DNA of 64,000 bases from an uncultured Collinsella sp. Its GTDB lineage: Bacteria; Actinomycetota; Coriobacteriia; Coriobacteriales; Coriobacteriaceae. Shown here piece by piece: positions 1 through 10,279 of this stretch. The translations under genes were made by a program, and so were the position numbers. The stretch is taken from contig UQRW01000003.1 in assembly GCA_900543515.1 (NCBI GenBank), forward strand, positions 15,997 to 79,996. Direction: 5' to 3'. Each line of letters starts with the position of its first letter. Positions within the stretch are counted from its first letter, which is position 1. The notes beneath the pieces were generated by a model. It did no database searches. It worked only from the letters and a program-made list of their open reading frames with translations, and had not been told where the DNA came from.

Positions 1-881
1 AGCCCGAGACCGACGAAGGCTACGTGACGCTCGTCAACGCGCAGGTGAACCCCGATACCTGGCAGCTCGAGGAGGCCGACCACCACACCGGCATGTGGGC
101 GTGGAAGCATCCGCACCGCGCGACCGGCGAGATCGAGTACGTACCGCTGCGCGGCGACCTGGTCATGGACAACGTCGACTTTGGCTACACGCCCGACCAC
201 GAGGTGCTGCACGGCGTGTCCGTGTTTGCTAAGCCGGGTCAGAAGGTCGCGTTTGTAGGTGCCACCGGTGCCGGCAAGACGACCATCACCAACCTCATCA
301 ACCGTTTCTATGACATCGCCGATGGCAAGATCCGCTACGACGGCATCAACGTCAACAAGATCCGCAAGGCCGATCTGCGCCGCTCGCTGGGCGTGGTGCT
401 GCAGGACGTGAACCTGTTCACCGGCACCGTGATGGATAACATCCGCTACGGCAACCTGGACGCCACCGACGAGGAGTGCATCGCGGCGGCCAAGCTCGCG
501 GGCGCGGACGACTTTATCACCCGCCTGCCCGACGGCTACGACACGATGCTCACCGGCAACGGCGCGCAGCTGTCGCAGGGCCAGCGCCAGCTGATTTCGA
601 TCGCACGCGCCGCCGTCGCCGATCCGCCGGCGATGATTCTGGACGAGGCCACGAGCTCCATCGACACCCGCACCGAGGCCATCGTGCAAGCGGGCATGGA
701 CAAGCTCATGGAGGGCCGCACGACGTTTGTCATCGCGCACCGCCTGTCCACCGTGCGCAACTCCGACGCGATCATCTGTCTGGACCACGGCCGCATCATC
801 GAGCGCGGCAACCACGACGAGCTGATCGCCAAGCGCGGGTATTACTACCAGCTCTACACCGGAGCGTTTGAGCTGGAGTAG
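1..881 (+). CDS. ABC exporter, C-terminal ATPase part (5' end outside window)
   Basis: This is the nucleotide-binding end of a half-size ABC exporter of the lipid/multidrug type, which couples ATP hydrolysis to export across the cytoplasmic membrane. The reading frame is open to the first bases of the window (codons from position 3), so the membrane domain lies upstream and the GTG at 24 is not the true start. Seen in order: Walker A GATGAGKTT, Q-loop VVLQD, signature LSQGQ, Walker B MILDEATS and H-loop AHRLS, so the ATPase is intact. The ending after the H-loop is typical of exporters rather than importers. The substrate cannot be told. A bidirectional terminator follows at 1050-1077. Confidence 0.9.
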   Translation, partial: PETDEGYVTLVNAQVNPDTWQLEEADHHTGMWAWKHPHRATGEIEYVPLRGDLVMDNVDFGYTPDHEVLHGVSVFAKPGQKVAFVGATGAGKTTITNLINRFYDIADGKIRYDGINVNKIRKADLRRSLGVVLQDVNLFTGTVMDNIRYGNLDATDEECIAAAKLAGADDFITRLPDGYDTMLTGNGAQLSQGQRQLISIARAAVADPPAMILDEATSSIDTRTEAIVQAGMDKLMEGRTTFVIAHRLSTVRNSDAIICLDHGRIIERGNHDELIAKRGYYYQLYTGAFELE

Positions 882-907
882 CTCAAAACAGCCCCAACGC
901 TCCCAAC

Positions 908-1011
908 GGAGTTCCCCGAGGGAGACGGGGTGTTTACTCCGTGCTCAAACATTCTCGCTTCGCTGCGAAACTGCGCGCGGAGCAAACACCTCGTCTCCCT
1001 CGGGGAACTCC
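908..1011. repeat. 104-bp intergenic palindrome (type II)
   Basis: Two 34-base arms (908-941 and 978-1011) are complementary at 32 of 34 positions. They enclose a 36-base centre containing TCTCGCTTCGCTGCGAAA. The arms are far longer than a terminator needs and lack an adjacent T tract, and a separate terminator follows. The centre resembles the centre of the element at 8376-8448, although the arms do not. Confidence 0.75.
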
Positions 1012-1048
1012 TACGCGCAGCCTTTTCTCGCAGCCTAAAAAGAAGTGG

Positions 1049-1080
1049 TGAGGCCCTGGCCGTTTGGCCAGGGCCTCATT
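1049..1080. terminator. Bidirectional intrinsic terminator
   Basis: A perfect 12-bp stem (GAGGCCCTGGCC / GGCCAGGGCCTC) with a GTTT loop is followed by ATTTT on the plus strand. It lies between the convergent ABC exporter gene and the LysR-type gene and can serve both. Confidence 0.8.
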
Positions 1081-1115
1081 TTGTAAGGAGTCAAAAAAGT
1101 CCCGTTCCAGGTGAG

Positions 1116-1994
1116 CTACTTGAGGAGTTGGGCCATGGCGTTGACGAATTTTTGGACTTGGAGGGTTGGCTCGAGCGGATAGTGCAAAAAGACCGGCACC
1201 TCTCGCCCGCACAGGAACGGCACGCCCACAAAGGCCGGGTGCACCCCTGACCATGCGCCACAGGTGAGTACCGCATCGCCCTTTTCCTCCGCCTCGTTAA
1301 AGAGCGCAAAGTCAAAGCTATCCACATCGATCACGTCCACGCCGCCGTCGGCCAAAAGGTCGATGCGTAGGCTGTCCATCGCATCGTTGCCGTGACGGAG
1401 CACGCGCAGGCGCATGCCCTCTAGGTCGGCAACCGTAATGCGATTCTTGCGCGCCAGCGGGCTCGCGCGCGGCAGGTCGATATAAAACGCTACGTTAACG
1501 ATGTGGAGCTTTTGGCAAGCGTCGCCCCAGCGTGGGGTAGAAAAACTCGACTGCACCACATCGACCTCGCGGCCCAAGCTGCGCATGACGGTCTCGTGCT
1601 CGTCATAGAGGTCGCTTACCGGCACGATCTCAAATCGCAGCGACGGTTCCAGGTCATGGATGCCCGTCCACATCGACAGCGTCTGGCGTCCCGGGCACAT
1701 CATCGACACGCCCAGGCGCACGGCACCGCCATCGCCCGCCGCGCGTCGGGCACGGCGCAGCGCGTCCTCGGACTGCCGCATGATCGAGCGCGCGTCATCC
1801 ACCAGCAGAGCACCCGCCGGCGTCACCTTGACGCCTGAGTGCGAACGTTCGAACAGCGTGATGCCAAACTCGGCCTCGAAACCCGACACCTGCTTGACGA
1901 GCGCCGGAGTCGATACGCGCAATTTTGCCGCCGCACGCGAGAAGCTTCCCAGCTCCGCGGCGGCCGATATGGCCTCAAGTCGTCGATCGTACAC
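1116..1994 (-). CDS. LysR-family transcriptional regulator
   Basis: The protein (292 residues from the chosen start) has the LysR plan: an N-terminal winged helix-turn-helix over about the first 60 residues (LEAISAAAELGSFSRAAAKL, then LFERSHSGVKVTPAG) and a periplasmic-binding-like effector domain. An ATG 33 bases further upstream (2027) is possible. I prefer GTG at 1994 because GGGAG stands six bases before it and the protein then begins right at the DNA-binding domain. It is divergent from the SDR-MFS-Gfo/Idh operon, the usual arrangement for a LysR protein that controls its neighbour in response to a substrate or intermediate. The inducer cannot be read from sequence. Confidence 0.88.
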   Translation of the reverse strand: MYDRRLEAISAAAELGSFSRAAAKLRVSTPALVKQVSGFEAEFGITLFERSHSGVKVTPAGALLVDDARSIMRQSEDALRRARRAAGDGGAVRLGVSMMCPGRQTLSMWTGIHDLEPSLRFEIVPVSDLYDEHETVMRSLGREVDVVQSSFSTPRWGDACQKLHIVNVAFYIDLPRASPLARKNRITVADLEGMRLRVLRHGNDAMDSLRIDLLADGGVDVIDVDSFDFALFNEAEEKGDAVLTCGAWSGVHPAFVGVPFLCGREVPVFLHYPLEPTLQVQKFVNAMAQLLK

Positions 1995-2044
1995 GTCAAT
2001 CTCCCGTTTTCGCGCCCGTGGCCACATGGCGCCACAGGGGGTTG

Positions 2045-2170
2045 TTTTCGCAGGTCACGCGCTCGGCTAAGCATAAACTGCATTGCACAGTGTAAACCTA
2101 CGGTTAACGCCATTCTAACAAATATGCAATTCACCTGCGTAAATGCAAAGCATACGATAACCTGCGAAAA
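2045..2170. promoter_or_regulatory. Candidate operator region between the LysR-type and SDR genes
   Basis: The divergent intergenic region holds three copies of one motif: TTTTCGCAGGT (2045-2055, inverted), ACCTGCGTAAA (2133-2143) and ACCTGCGAAAA (2160-2170). Spacing and orientation suit binding of a LysR tetramer at two distant half-sites. The repeats are seen; binding is inferred. Confidence 0.5.
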
Positions 2171-2174
2171 CCAC

Positions 2175-2201
2175 GTGGGTCGATTAATGGGAACGACCCA
2201 C
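2175..2201 (+). promoter_or_regulatory. Leader hairpin before the SDR gene
   Basis: GTGGGTCG and CGACCCAC form an 8-bp stem around an 11-base loop in the leader, just ahead of the GGGAGG-like ribosome-binding region of the SDR gene. There is no T tract, so it may affect mRNA stability or translation rather than terminate. Confidence 0.4.
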
Positions 2202-2227
2202 AGGGAGGCACAAGAAGGGAAGTTCCT

Positions 2228-3109
2228 ATGAGCAACTGGCTTAAGCTCGAGGGCGATGTTTGCGCCGTGACCGGCGCACTCGGCGGTATGGGCGTCGAGA
2301 TTTGCCGCGAGTTCGCCCGCAACGGCGCCAACGTCGTCCTGCTCGATCTGAACGAGGAAAAGGTCAAGGCCGCAGCCGCTGACCTCGCCGCCGAGTTTGG
2401 CATCCACGCCGAGGGCTACAAGATGAACGCCACCAACGAGGCCGAGGTTCAGGCCGCCGTCGATGCCACCATCGCCAACTTCGGCCGCGTCGACGTCCTC
2501 GTCAACACCGCCGGCATCCTGCGCTTCGCCGCCATGGAGGACCTGCCGCTCTCCGACTGGAACGAGGTCATCAACGTCAACCTCACCGGCTACTTCATCA
2601 CCTCGCAGCGCTTTGGTCGCGAGATGATCAAGGCCGGCCAGGGTCGCCTGGTGCACATCTCGACCGTTGCCAGCCACTCTCCCGAGACGTTCTCGGGCGT
2701 GTACAGCTCCACCAAGGCCGGCGTCAACATGATGTCCAAGATGCTCGCTGCCGAGTGGGGTCCCTACGGCGTCCGTTCCAACTGCGTCGAGCCCTGCTTC
2801 GTCAAGACCCCCATGTCGGCAAGCTTTTATGCCGACCCGGAGGTCGAGAAGAGCCGCAGCCGCCTCATTGCCACGCGCCGCATCGGCGAGGTCAACGATA
2901 TCGCCAACGCCGTCATGTTCCTGGCGTCCAAGCGCTCGGACTTTACCACCGGCGACGCCATCAAGGTCGACGGCGGCTTCTCCAACATGATGGGCGACCT
3001 CACCGCCAAGCCCGGCGGCCGTCGCGTCTATGCCGACAACTACCTTAAGAACAAGGGTGTCGAGCTTTGGTCCGATGAGTCCGGCGTCGCAAAGCCGACT
3101 GACCAGTAA
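2228..3109 (+). CDS. Short-chain dehydrogenase/reductase (SDR)
   Basis: A 293-residue classical SDR that should oxidise or reduce an alcohol/ketone with NAD(P). The Rossmann dinucleotide motif TGALGGMG lies near residue 13, followed by the acidic strand end (VVLLDLNEEK, suggesting NAD preference), the NTAG motif, the catalytic serine in HISTVASHS and the YSSTK active-site tyrosine/lysine. The last 35 or so residues extend beyond the usual 250-260-residue core. It is the first gene of a three-gene cluster with an MFS carrier and a Gfo/Idh/MocA oxidoreductase, which suggests uptake and stepwise oxidation of a polyol, sugar acid or similar compound. The substrate is not identifiable. Confidence 0.9.
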   Translation: MSNWLKLEGDVCAVTGALGGMGVEICREFARNGANVVLLDLNEEKVKAAAADLAAEFGIHAEGYKMNATNEAEVQAAVDATIANFGRVDVLVNTAGILRFAAMEDLPLSDWNEVINVNLTGYFITSQRFGREMIKAGQGRLVHISTVASHSPETFSGVYSSTKAGVNMMSKMLAAEWGPYGVRSNCVEPCFVKTPMSASFYADPEVEKSRSRLIATRRIGEVNDIANAVMFLASKRSDFTTGDAIKVDGGFSNMMGDLTAKPGGRRVYADNYLKNKGVELWSDESGVAKPTDQ

Positions 3110-3173
3110 ACCAACCTGACAGGGGCCCCGCGGACACGCCCGCTCCTCCCCCGTATCGATTAGAAAGAGTCCA

Positions 3174-4430
3174 ATGGCTTCCAGCAACTCCAACAAGGGT
3201 CGCGCCGTCGTGCTTTCCGCCGCGTGCGTCACCATGTTCTTCATCAGCTCCATCGCGCTGTATTCCGTCGTGAGCAAGAACCTGCTCGCCGTCTACCCCG
3301 AGTGGTCGAGCGCCCTTACCTGGGCTTTCCCGGTCTTTCAGACCATCATGGCCGTGACGGGCATCTTCGCCGGCCGTATCTCCGATAAGATCGGCCCGCG
3401 CAACGTCGTGATCGCCGCCGCCGTGTGCTACGGCGTGGGCTGGTTCATGTCCGGCACCGTCACCGAGCCGTGGCAGTTCTACCTGTGGTTCTCGCTCGTC
3501 GCCGCCGTCGGCAACGGCCTGGGCTACAACCCGGCGCTCACCACCGGCCAAAAGTGGTTCATCGACAAGAAGGGTCTCGCCTCCGGCATCACCCTGGCCG
3601 CTTCGACCGCCGGCCCCGCCGTGCTGTCCCCGGTGCTCGCTTCGCTGCTCATCCCGAGCCTGGGCATCTTTGACGCCCTCAAGGCACTCGGCGTCATCTT
3701 CTTTGTGACGATCGCCGCCTCCGCCCTGTTCCTGAAGGCCCCCGAGGCCGGTTGGCTGCCCGAGGGCTTCGAGGCCCCCAAGGGCGGCGCGCATGCCGGC
3801 ACCTTCGGTGACCTCACCCCGGGCGAGATGGTCAAGATCCCGCGCTTCTGGGTCCTCATCGTCACCTTCGCCTTTGCCGCCACCGCGGGCACCCTGCTCG
3901 TGGGCAAGGTTGCCTCCATCGCCGCCGTCCAGCTCTTCGCCGACCCCACGAGTGCCGCGGCCGTCGCCCTCGGCGGTGTGGTCGTCTCCGTCAACACCTG
4001 CGCCAACCTGGTCGGTCGTCTGTCCTTTGGCCAGATCATCGACAAGCTCGGCGCCTATAAGTCGCTGCTCATCAGCCTTGTCGTCACCATCGTCGCGCTC
4101 GTCATCATGTCGATGAGCTTTACGCAGAGCATGTTCTTTGTGGCGCTCGCCCTGCTCGGCTTTAGCTTTGGCGCCCTGCTCGTCATCTACCCGCCGCTCA
4201 CTGGTGGCGCCTTCGGCACCAGCAACATCGGCGTCAACTACGGCATCATGTTTTTGGGTTACGCCGCCTCCACCTGGATCAGCCAGCCCATCACCGCCGT
4301 GCTGTATCACGCCGAGGCCGGCAGCGCCGCCTACCAGCAGTCCTTCTACGGTGCCATCGTAATCGCCGCAATCGCCGTCGTGCTCACCGTCTACATGATG
4401 GTCTCCGACAGCAAGAAGAAGTCCGCCTAG
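3174..4430 (+). CDS. MFS transporter, oxalate/formate antiporter-like
   Basis: This 418-residue major facilitator protein has about 12 hydrophobic segments. The loop after helix 2 carries the MFS signature FAGRISDKIGPR, and LGYNPALTTGQKWFIDKKGLASGI is typical of the oxalate:formate antiporter (OFA) branch. It probably brings a small organic acid or the substrate of the flanking dehydrogenases into the cell by exchange or proton symport. It lies 64 bases after the SDR gene and 67 before the Gfo/Idh gene, so the three are likely one transcription unit. Family-level assignment is firm; the substrate is not. Confidence 0.88.
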   Translation: MASSNSNKGRAVVLSAACVTMFFISSIALYSVVSKNLLAVYPEWSSALTWAFPVFQTIMAVTGIFAGRISDKIGPRNVVIAAAVCYGVGWFMSGTVTEPWQFYLWFSLVAAVGNGLGYNPALTTGQKWFIDKKGLASGITLAASTAGPAVLSPVLASLLIPSLGIFDALKALGVIFFVTIAASALFLKAPEAGWLPEGFEAPKGGAHAGTFGDLTPGEMVKIPRFWVLIVTFAFAATAGTLLVGKVASIAAVQLFADPTSAAAVALGGVVVSVNTCANLVGRLSFGQIIDKLGAYKSLLISLVVTIVALVIMSMSFTQSMFFVALALLGFSFGALLVIYPPLTGGAFGTSNIGVNYGIMFLGYAASTWISQPITAVLYHAEAGSAAYQQSFYGAIVIAAIAVVLTVYMMVSDSKKKSA

Positions 4431-4439
4431 TTTTGCTTG

Positions 4440-4467
4440 ATGCGGCAAGGACCGCCCCCTTGCCGCA
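4440..4467 (+). terminator. Intercistronic hairpin after the MFS gene
   Basis: TGCGGCAAGG and its near complement CCTTGCCGCA form a stem with a short C-rich loop, ahead of the AAGGAG of the next gene. There is no strong T run, so partial termination or mRNA processing inside the operon is more likely than a full stop. Confidence 0.5.
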
Positions 4468-4497
4468 TTCCACCGCCACCAGTATTAAGGAGTCGAA

Positions 4498-5538
4498 ATG
4501 TCTGAGCTCAACCCCGTCCGCATTGCCGTTATCGGCGCCGGCGCCATGGGCCGCAACCACATCCGCTTTGTCACCGAGGAGCCCGAGGCCGAGCTCGTCG
4601 CCATCGCCGACGCCTTTGAGGGCGCCCGCGCCACGGCCGAGGCCGCCGGCGTGCCGTTTTATACCGATCCCGCCCAGATGATGGACGAGGTCAAGCCCGA
4701 GGCCGTCATCATCGCCACGCCCAACGACCTACACCTGGGCGTTGCCCGCGAGGCTGTGAAGCGCAACATCGTGCCGCTGGTCGAAAAGCCGATCTCCAAC
4801 GACCTCGAGGATGCCCAGGCCTTTGCCGCCGAGGCCGAGACCGCCGGCGTGCCCGTACTCGTGGGTCAGCACCGTCGCCACAATCCCTTCGTCAACAAGG
4901 CCAAGGAGATCATCGAGTCCGGCGAGCTGGGCAAGCTCACCGTGTCGAGCTTCCACTACATGATCTATAAGAATGACGAGTACTTCGATGTCGAGTGGCG
5001 CCGCAAGAAGGGTGCCGGCCCGATCCTGGTCAACCTGGTGCACGACGTCGACCTGCTCCGCTACCTGCTGGGCGAGCCCGTTGCCGTCCAGGGCATGCAG
5101 TCCAGCGCCGCCCGCGGTTTTGAGACCGAGGACTCCGCCGTGGTCAACGTCCGTTTTGCCGATGGCGCGCTCGCAAGCATGACCATCTCTGACGCCACCG
5201 CCAGCCCCTGGAACTGGGAGGCCACCGCTCGCGAGGATCCGCAGTACCGCCCCTTCGACGCCGACGCCTACTTTATTGGCGGCACCAAGGGTGCCCTTTC
5301 GCTGCCCCGCCTGCACCAGTTCTCCTACGACGGCGCATCCAACTGGCACAAGCCGCTGCAGATGGAGATCCCGGCCGTTGACCCAGCGCTGCCGCACAAG
5401 ATGCAGCTCAAGCACTTTGTGAAGGTTGTCCGCCGCGAGGTCGAGCCCGTCGTGACCCCCGCCGACAACGTTAAGACGCTCACGCTGCTTAACGCCATCA
5501 AGGAGGCCGCCGAGACCGGCCAGCTCGTCGAGCTGTAA
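4498..5538 (+). CDS. Gfo/Idh/MocA family NAD(P)-dependent oxidoreductase
   Basis: A 346-residue sugar/polyol dehydrogenase-type enzyme. The N-terminal Rossmann fold shows VIGAGAMGRNH near residue 12. The family motif EKP (LVEKPISND) lies near residue 100 and the substrate-side helix GAGPILVNLVHDVDLLRYLLG carries the conserved DxxR/H-type active-site region. Members act on inositols, glucose-fructose, bilins and many sugar derivatives, so the exact reaction is open. AAGGAG precedes the ATG. As third gene of the SDR-MFS cluster it probably performs a further oxidation of the imported compound. Confidence 0.9.
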   Translation: MSELNPVRIAVIGAGAMGRNHIRFVTEEPEAELVAIADAFEGARATAEAAGVPFYTDPAQMMDEVKPEAVIIATPNDLHLGVAREAVKRNIVPLVEKPISNDLEDAQAFAAEAETAGVPVLVGQHRRHNPFVNKAKEIIESGELGKLTVSSFHYMIYKNDEYFDVEWRRKKGAGPILVNLVHDVDLLRYLLGEPVAVQGMQSSAARGFETEDSAVVNVRFADGALASMTISDATASPWNWEATAREDPQYRPFDADAYFIGGTKGALSLPRLHQFSYDGASNWHKPLQMEIPAVDPALPHKMQLKHFVKVVRREVEPVVTPADNVKTLTLLNAIKEAAETGQLVEL

Positions 5539-5611
5539 CGCCTTAGGACAGACCGCGGCAGAAACCCCATGCCGAGCCCCTCGGTCCGCCACAAATATGC
5601 CCCTCTTCTTT

Positions 5612-5646
5612 GCCCCGCGAGCAGCCTCCTGCCCGCGGGGCTTTTT
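5612..5646 (+). terminator. Intrinsic terminator of the SDR-MFS-Gfo/Idh operon
   Basis: The stem GCCCCGCG / CGCGGGGC is followed by TTTTTG, about 75 bases after the Gfo/Idh stop codon. Confidence 0.8.
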
Positions 5647-5717
5647 GCTACCTTAACGACGATTTTTCTGGGGCGGGGGCTATTTTGCACCTCGGCTTGA
5701 TTCGTTCGCCACCAAAT

Positions 5718-5857
5718 GGGCCTATCTACTACGTTTAACCGATTACCCTCAACCATGCCGAATTTCGCGAAATTAAAACCGCAGGTAGACGGCTTGCCGA
5801 TTTTCGGAAAACCGGGGGATGGTCGACCCATACGGTTCAAACGTAGTAGATAGGCCC
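5718..5857. repeat. 140-bp intergenic palindrome before tex (type III)
   Basis: Arms at 5718-5741 and 5833-5857 pair over 24 bp with one bulged base. The roughly 90-base interior contains further local pairing, including CGAATTTCG. It fills most of the 411-base gap between the Gfo/Idh gene and tex and is nearly flush with the tex leader. It has no coding capacity. Its function is unknown; it resembles the other palindromes in size but has its own arm and core sequence. Confidence 0.7.
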
Positions 5858-5949
5858 CTTTCGTGGCGCAACCCCAAAACAGTCTTTTGGGACGGGTGGT
5901 ATCCTTGGTAGCCCTGTGCTGCAAACGCACCTTAAACGCAAGGAGTCCC

Positions 5950-8097
<2,148 letters not shown>

Positions 8098-8128
8098 ACC
8101 GCCAAAGCAAGGGTCCCCCCGGTAGCGA

Positions 8129-8299
8129 CGTGCAAAATCGCGAGTATTCTGCAAATTCCGCCGTTCCGGATGCCCCTCAGAGGCGAAAAAGCAAAAACAG
8201 CCCCCGTTTTAGCGTCGTCAGAGCCAAAACGGGGGCTGTTCCGTGCTTTATCTAGCTGGTAAAAGCCTTTACCTTGCTGAATACTCTCAATTTTGCACG
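8129..8299. repeat. 171-bp branched palindrome with an internal terminator
   Basis: Outer arms 8129-8154 and 8274-8299 match at 23 of 26 positions. Inside are a perfect 15-bp stem, AACAGCCCCCGTTTT (8196-8210) with its complement at 8226-8240, and a small stem GGTAAA-AGCC-TTTACC (8259-8274). This gives a multi-branch fold rather than one hairpin. The inner stem could terminate both tex and the convergent transaldolase gene. Confidence 0.65.
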
Positions 8300-8323
8300 G
8301 CGCAGGCGGGGGTACCTTTGCCC

Positions 8324-8499
8324 ACGGCAGGATATGGAAACCAATCACCAACCTACTGGCAAGTTCGTGTCGGCAGCCCCGGCCTTTCCTTTGCCTGGCG
8401 CGACCCTCGCGAAGCGAGTGAGCGATAGAGGAAAGGAAAGGCCGGGGCGAACAACCCTCGGAGCAGCCAGTGCTCACGTTACGGCAGGATATGGAAACC
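8324..8499. repeat. 19-bp direct repeat flanking a palindrome at the transaldolase 3' end
   Basis: ACGGCAGGATATGGAAACC occurs at 8324-8342 and 8481-8499. The second copy is the last codons of the transaldolase gene. The 138 bases between them contain the palindrome at 8376-8448. An exact 19-base duplication of a gene end around a short palindromic unit looks like a target duplication or an attachment-site-like insertion. Confidence 0.6.
8376..8448. repeat. Type II palindrome with GC-rich arms
   Basis: Perfect 17-base arms (8376-8392 / 8432-8448) enclose a centre with CTCGC-GAA-GCGAG (8406-8418). On the opposite strand the centre reads CACTCGCTTCGCGAGGG, resembling the centre of the element at 908-1011, while the arms are unrelated. 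Confidence 0.6.
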
Positions 8500-9183
8500 G
8501 AGTGCCGCGATATCTTTGGCAAAGCCGCGGACGGTGTCGAGCGAGACCTCGTACGGGTCGCGACCGATGTTCTTGCGCTTGGCCAGGATGCTGTTGGGCA
8601 CCGTGATGATCTGGCAACCGCAGGCCTCGGCCTGGTAAATGTTGATAAGCTCACGCGTGGACGCCCACAGGACCTCGCAGTTGGGCTTAGCGGCGGCCTT
8701 CTTGACCGACTCCGTCACAAACGGAATGGGGTCGACGCCGGTGTCGGCGATACGGCCGGCAAAGAGCGAGATGATGGACGGCGTCTCGGCGTCAACGGCC
8801 TCGACCATCTCATCGACCTGTGTAGGCGTAAAGATGGTGGTGACGTTGACCTTGATGCCATCGGCCGAAAGCTTGCGGACCAGCTCGGCGGTGGACTCGC
8901 CCTTGGTGGTCACGCACGGAATCTTGACGTAGACGTTGTCGGCCCAGGTAGCGATCTCGCGAGCCTCGACCTCCATGGTCTCGACGTCATCGGCAAAGAC
9001 CTCAAACGAGACGGACACATCGGTGATGTGGGTCAGGACCTCCTTGGCAAACGCGCGGTAGTCCGTCACGCCGCCCTTCTTCATAAGGGACGGGTTGGTC
9101 GTGAAACCCTGAACGTTGCCGTTCTCGTACATGTCGAGCATGCCCTCGAGGTTTGCACCGTCAGCGAACACCTTGATTGCCAT
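8479..9183 (-). CDS. Transaldolase, small FSA/TalC-like type
   Basis: A 234-residue class I aldolase of the fructose-6-phosphate aldolase / small transaldolase group, a cytoplasmic TIM barrel of carbon metabolism. FTTNPSLM near residue 27 and the Schiff-base lysine in YVKIP (about residue 87) are the diagnostic motifs; SLFAGRI is the later phosphate-side strand. It may transfer dihydroxyacetone units (transaldolase) or cleave fructose-6-phosphate; sequence alone does not settle this. I chose ATG 9183 because AAGGAAT lies upstream and the family begins MxIKxFADxAN; an in-frame start exists at 9207. The last six codons are part of a 19-bp direct repeat around a palindrome. Confidence 0.88.
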   Translation of the reverse strand: MAIKVFADGANLEGMLDMYENGNVQGFTTNPSLMKKGGVTDYRAFAKEVLTHITDVSVSFEVFADDVETMEVEAREIATWADNVYVKIPCVTTKGESTAELVRKLSADGIKVNVTTIFTPTQVDEMVEAVDAETPSIISLFAGRIADTGVDPIPFVTESVKKAAAKPNCEVLWASTRELINIYQAEACGCQIITVPNSILAKRKNIGRDPYEVSLDTVRGFAKDIAALGFHILP

Positions 9184-9376
9184 CTGCCTGATTCCTTTCG
9201 TTTGCATGCGGCCGATAAACTGCTAAACACTTTACCTATGTTTATCAAGGCGTGAGCTGCGGGTTTTTATCTTCTCGGCGAACGGTATAAACACCTCAGT
9301 GTTTGGATTGATAAATCGATTGAGCATGCAAAAGCAAAGAGTCGCAGTTTGAGCAAACGTCAGAACGCGGGATTCA

Positions 9377-10204
9377 TTAGATGAGGCCGAAATGCTGCAT
9401 CGCTGTGACGGTGCCGTCGTGTGCGACATCGTCGGTCACATAGTCGGCGACCGCCTTGACCTCGGGCATGGCGTTGCCCATGGCGACAGCCGTCTCGACC
9501 GCAGCGAGCATGCCCAGGTCGTTACCCGAATCGCCGAAGCCAAAGGTGCGCGCGTTGCCGGTGCGACCCAGGTATTCCAGCGCTCGCGCCACGCCCACGC
9601 CCTTGTCGATGCCCTTGGGGCTCAGCTCGCGATTCTGACCACCGGTGTTGCACAGCTCAAACTCGCGATCGATAAAGCCGTCATCGTTGGCTACGCGAGC
9701 CAAACTGGGCGCAGTGAGGCCTACCTTGCCCACGCGCAGACTGCCGTCGACGCGCATTTCCTCGGTGCTGTGCACCACAGAAGTGCCGATCAGAGACGAC
9801 TGCTCAACGCCCGCGGGTTCCAGGGCAAAAGTAGCCACGTTGGTCTCGAAAAAGGCTTCAATCCCTGCCGCGACCATACGGCGAGCGAGCTCCGCAACAA
9901 TGTCTTCGTCAAAGCAGTCCTCATGCACCACGCGGCCCTCGACCTCGAGCGTGGCGCCTGCCATGGCAACGATGCCCGCGGGGTCGAGCGCACGCAAGCT
10001 GTCCGCGATGAGCCACAGGGGACGACCCGTGCAGATAAATGCCTGGTGTCCCGCGTCGCGCAGACGATGAAACGCCTCGACGACCGTCTGCGAGGGGTGA
10101 ACCGCCGAAAAGTCCTTGTCGGTCATGTTGTCGGGATCGAACGACGTCAGCGTGCCGTCCACGTCAAAAAAGAGCACGGCGGAATCGGGGCACGCATCAA
10201 TCAT
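9377..10204 (-). CDS. Cof-type HAD-IIB phosphatase
   Basis: A 275-residue haloacid-dehalogenase hydrolase with an IIB cap. The nucleophile motif FFDVDGTLT (D14, D16), the CTGRP motif II, a lysine region around SPKGIDKG and the final motif GFGDSGNDLGML are all present, so it should be an active sugar-phosphate or nucleotide phosphatase in the cytoplasm. Physiological substrates of Cof proteins are broad and cannot be assigned here. It sits downstream of its own short leader (ATG preceded by GAAAGGAACC) and is divergent from the rRNA methyltransferase gene. Confidence 0.88.
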   Translation of the reverse strand: MIDACPDSAVLFFDVDGTLTSFDPDNMTDKDFSAVHPSQTVVEAFHRLRDAGHQAFICTGRPLWLIADSLRALDPAGIVAMAGATLEVEGRVVHEDCFDEDIVAELARRMVAAGIEAFFETNVATFALEPAGVEQSSLIGTSVVHSTEEMRVDGSLRVGKVGLTAPSLARVANDDGFIDREFELCNTGGQNRELSPKGIDKGVGVARALEYLGRTGNARTFGFGDSGNDLGMLAAVETAVAMGNAMPEVKAVADYVTDDVAHDGTVTAMQHFGLI

Positions 10205-10279
10205 ATGGGTTCCTTTCGGGGGCGAGAGTAAACGAAGTATCCATCATATAATGGAGCGACGCAACCAGAGAGGTCACCC

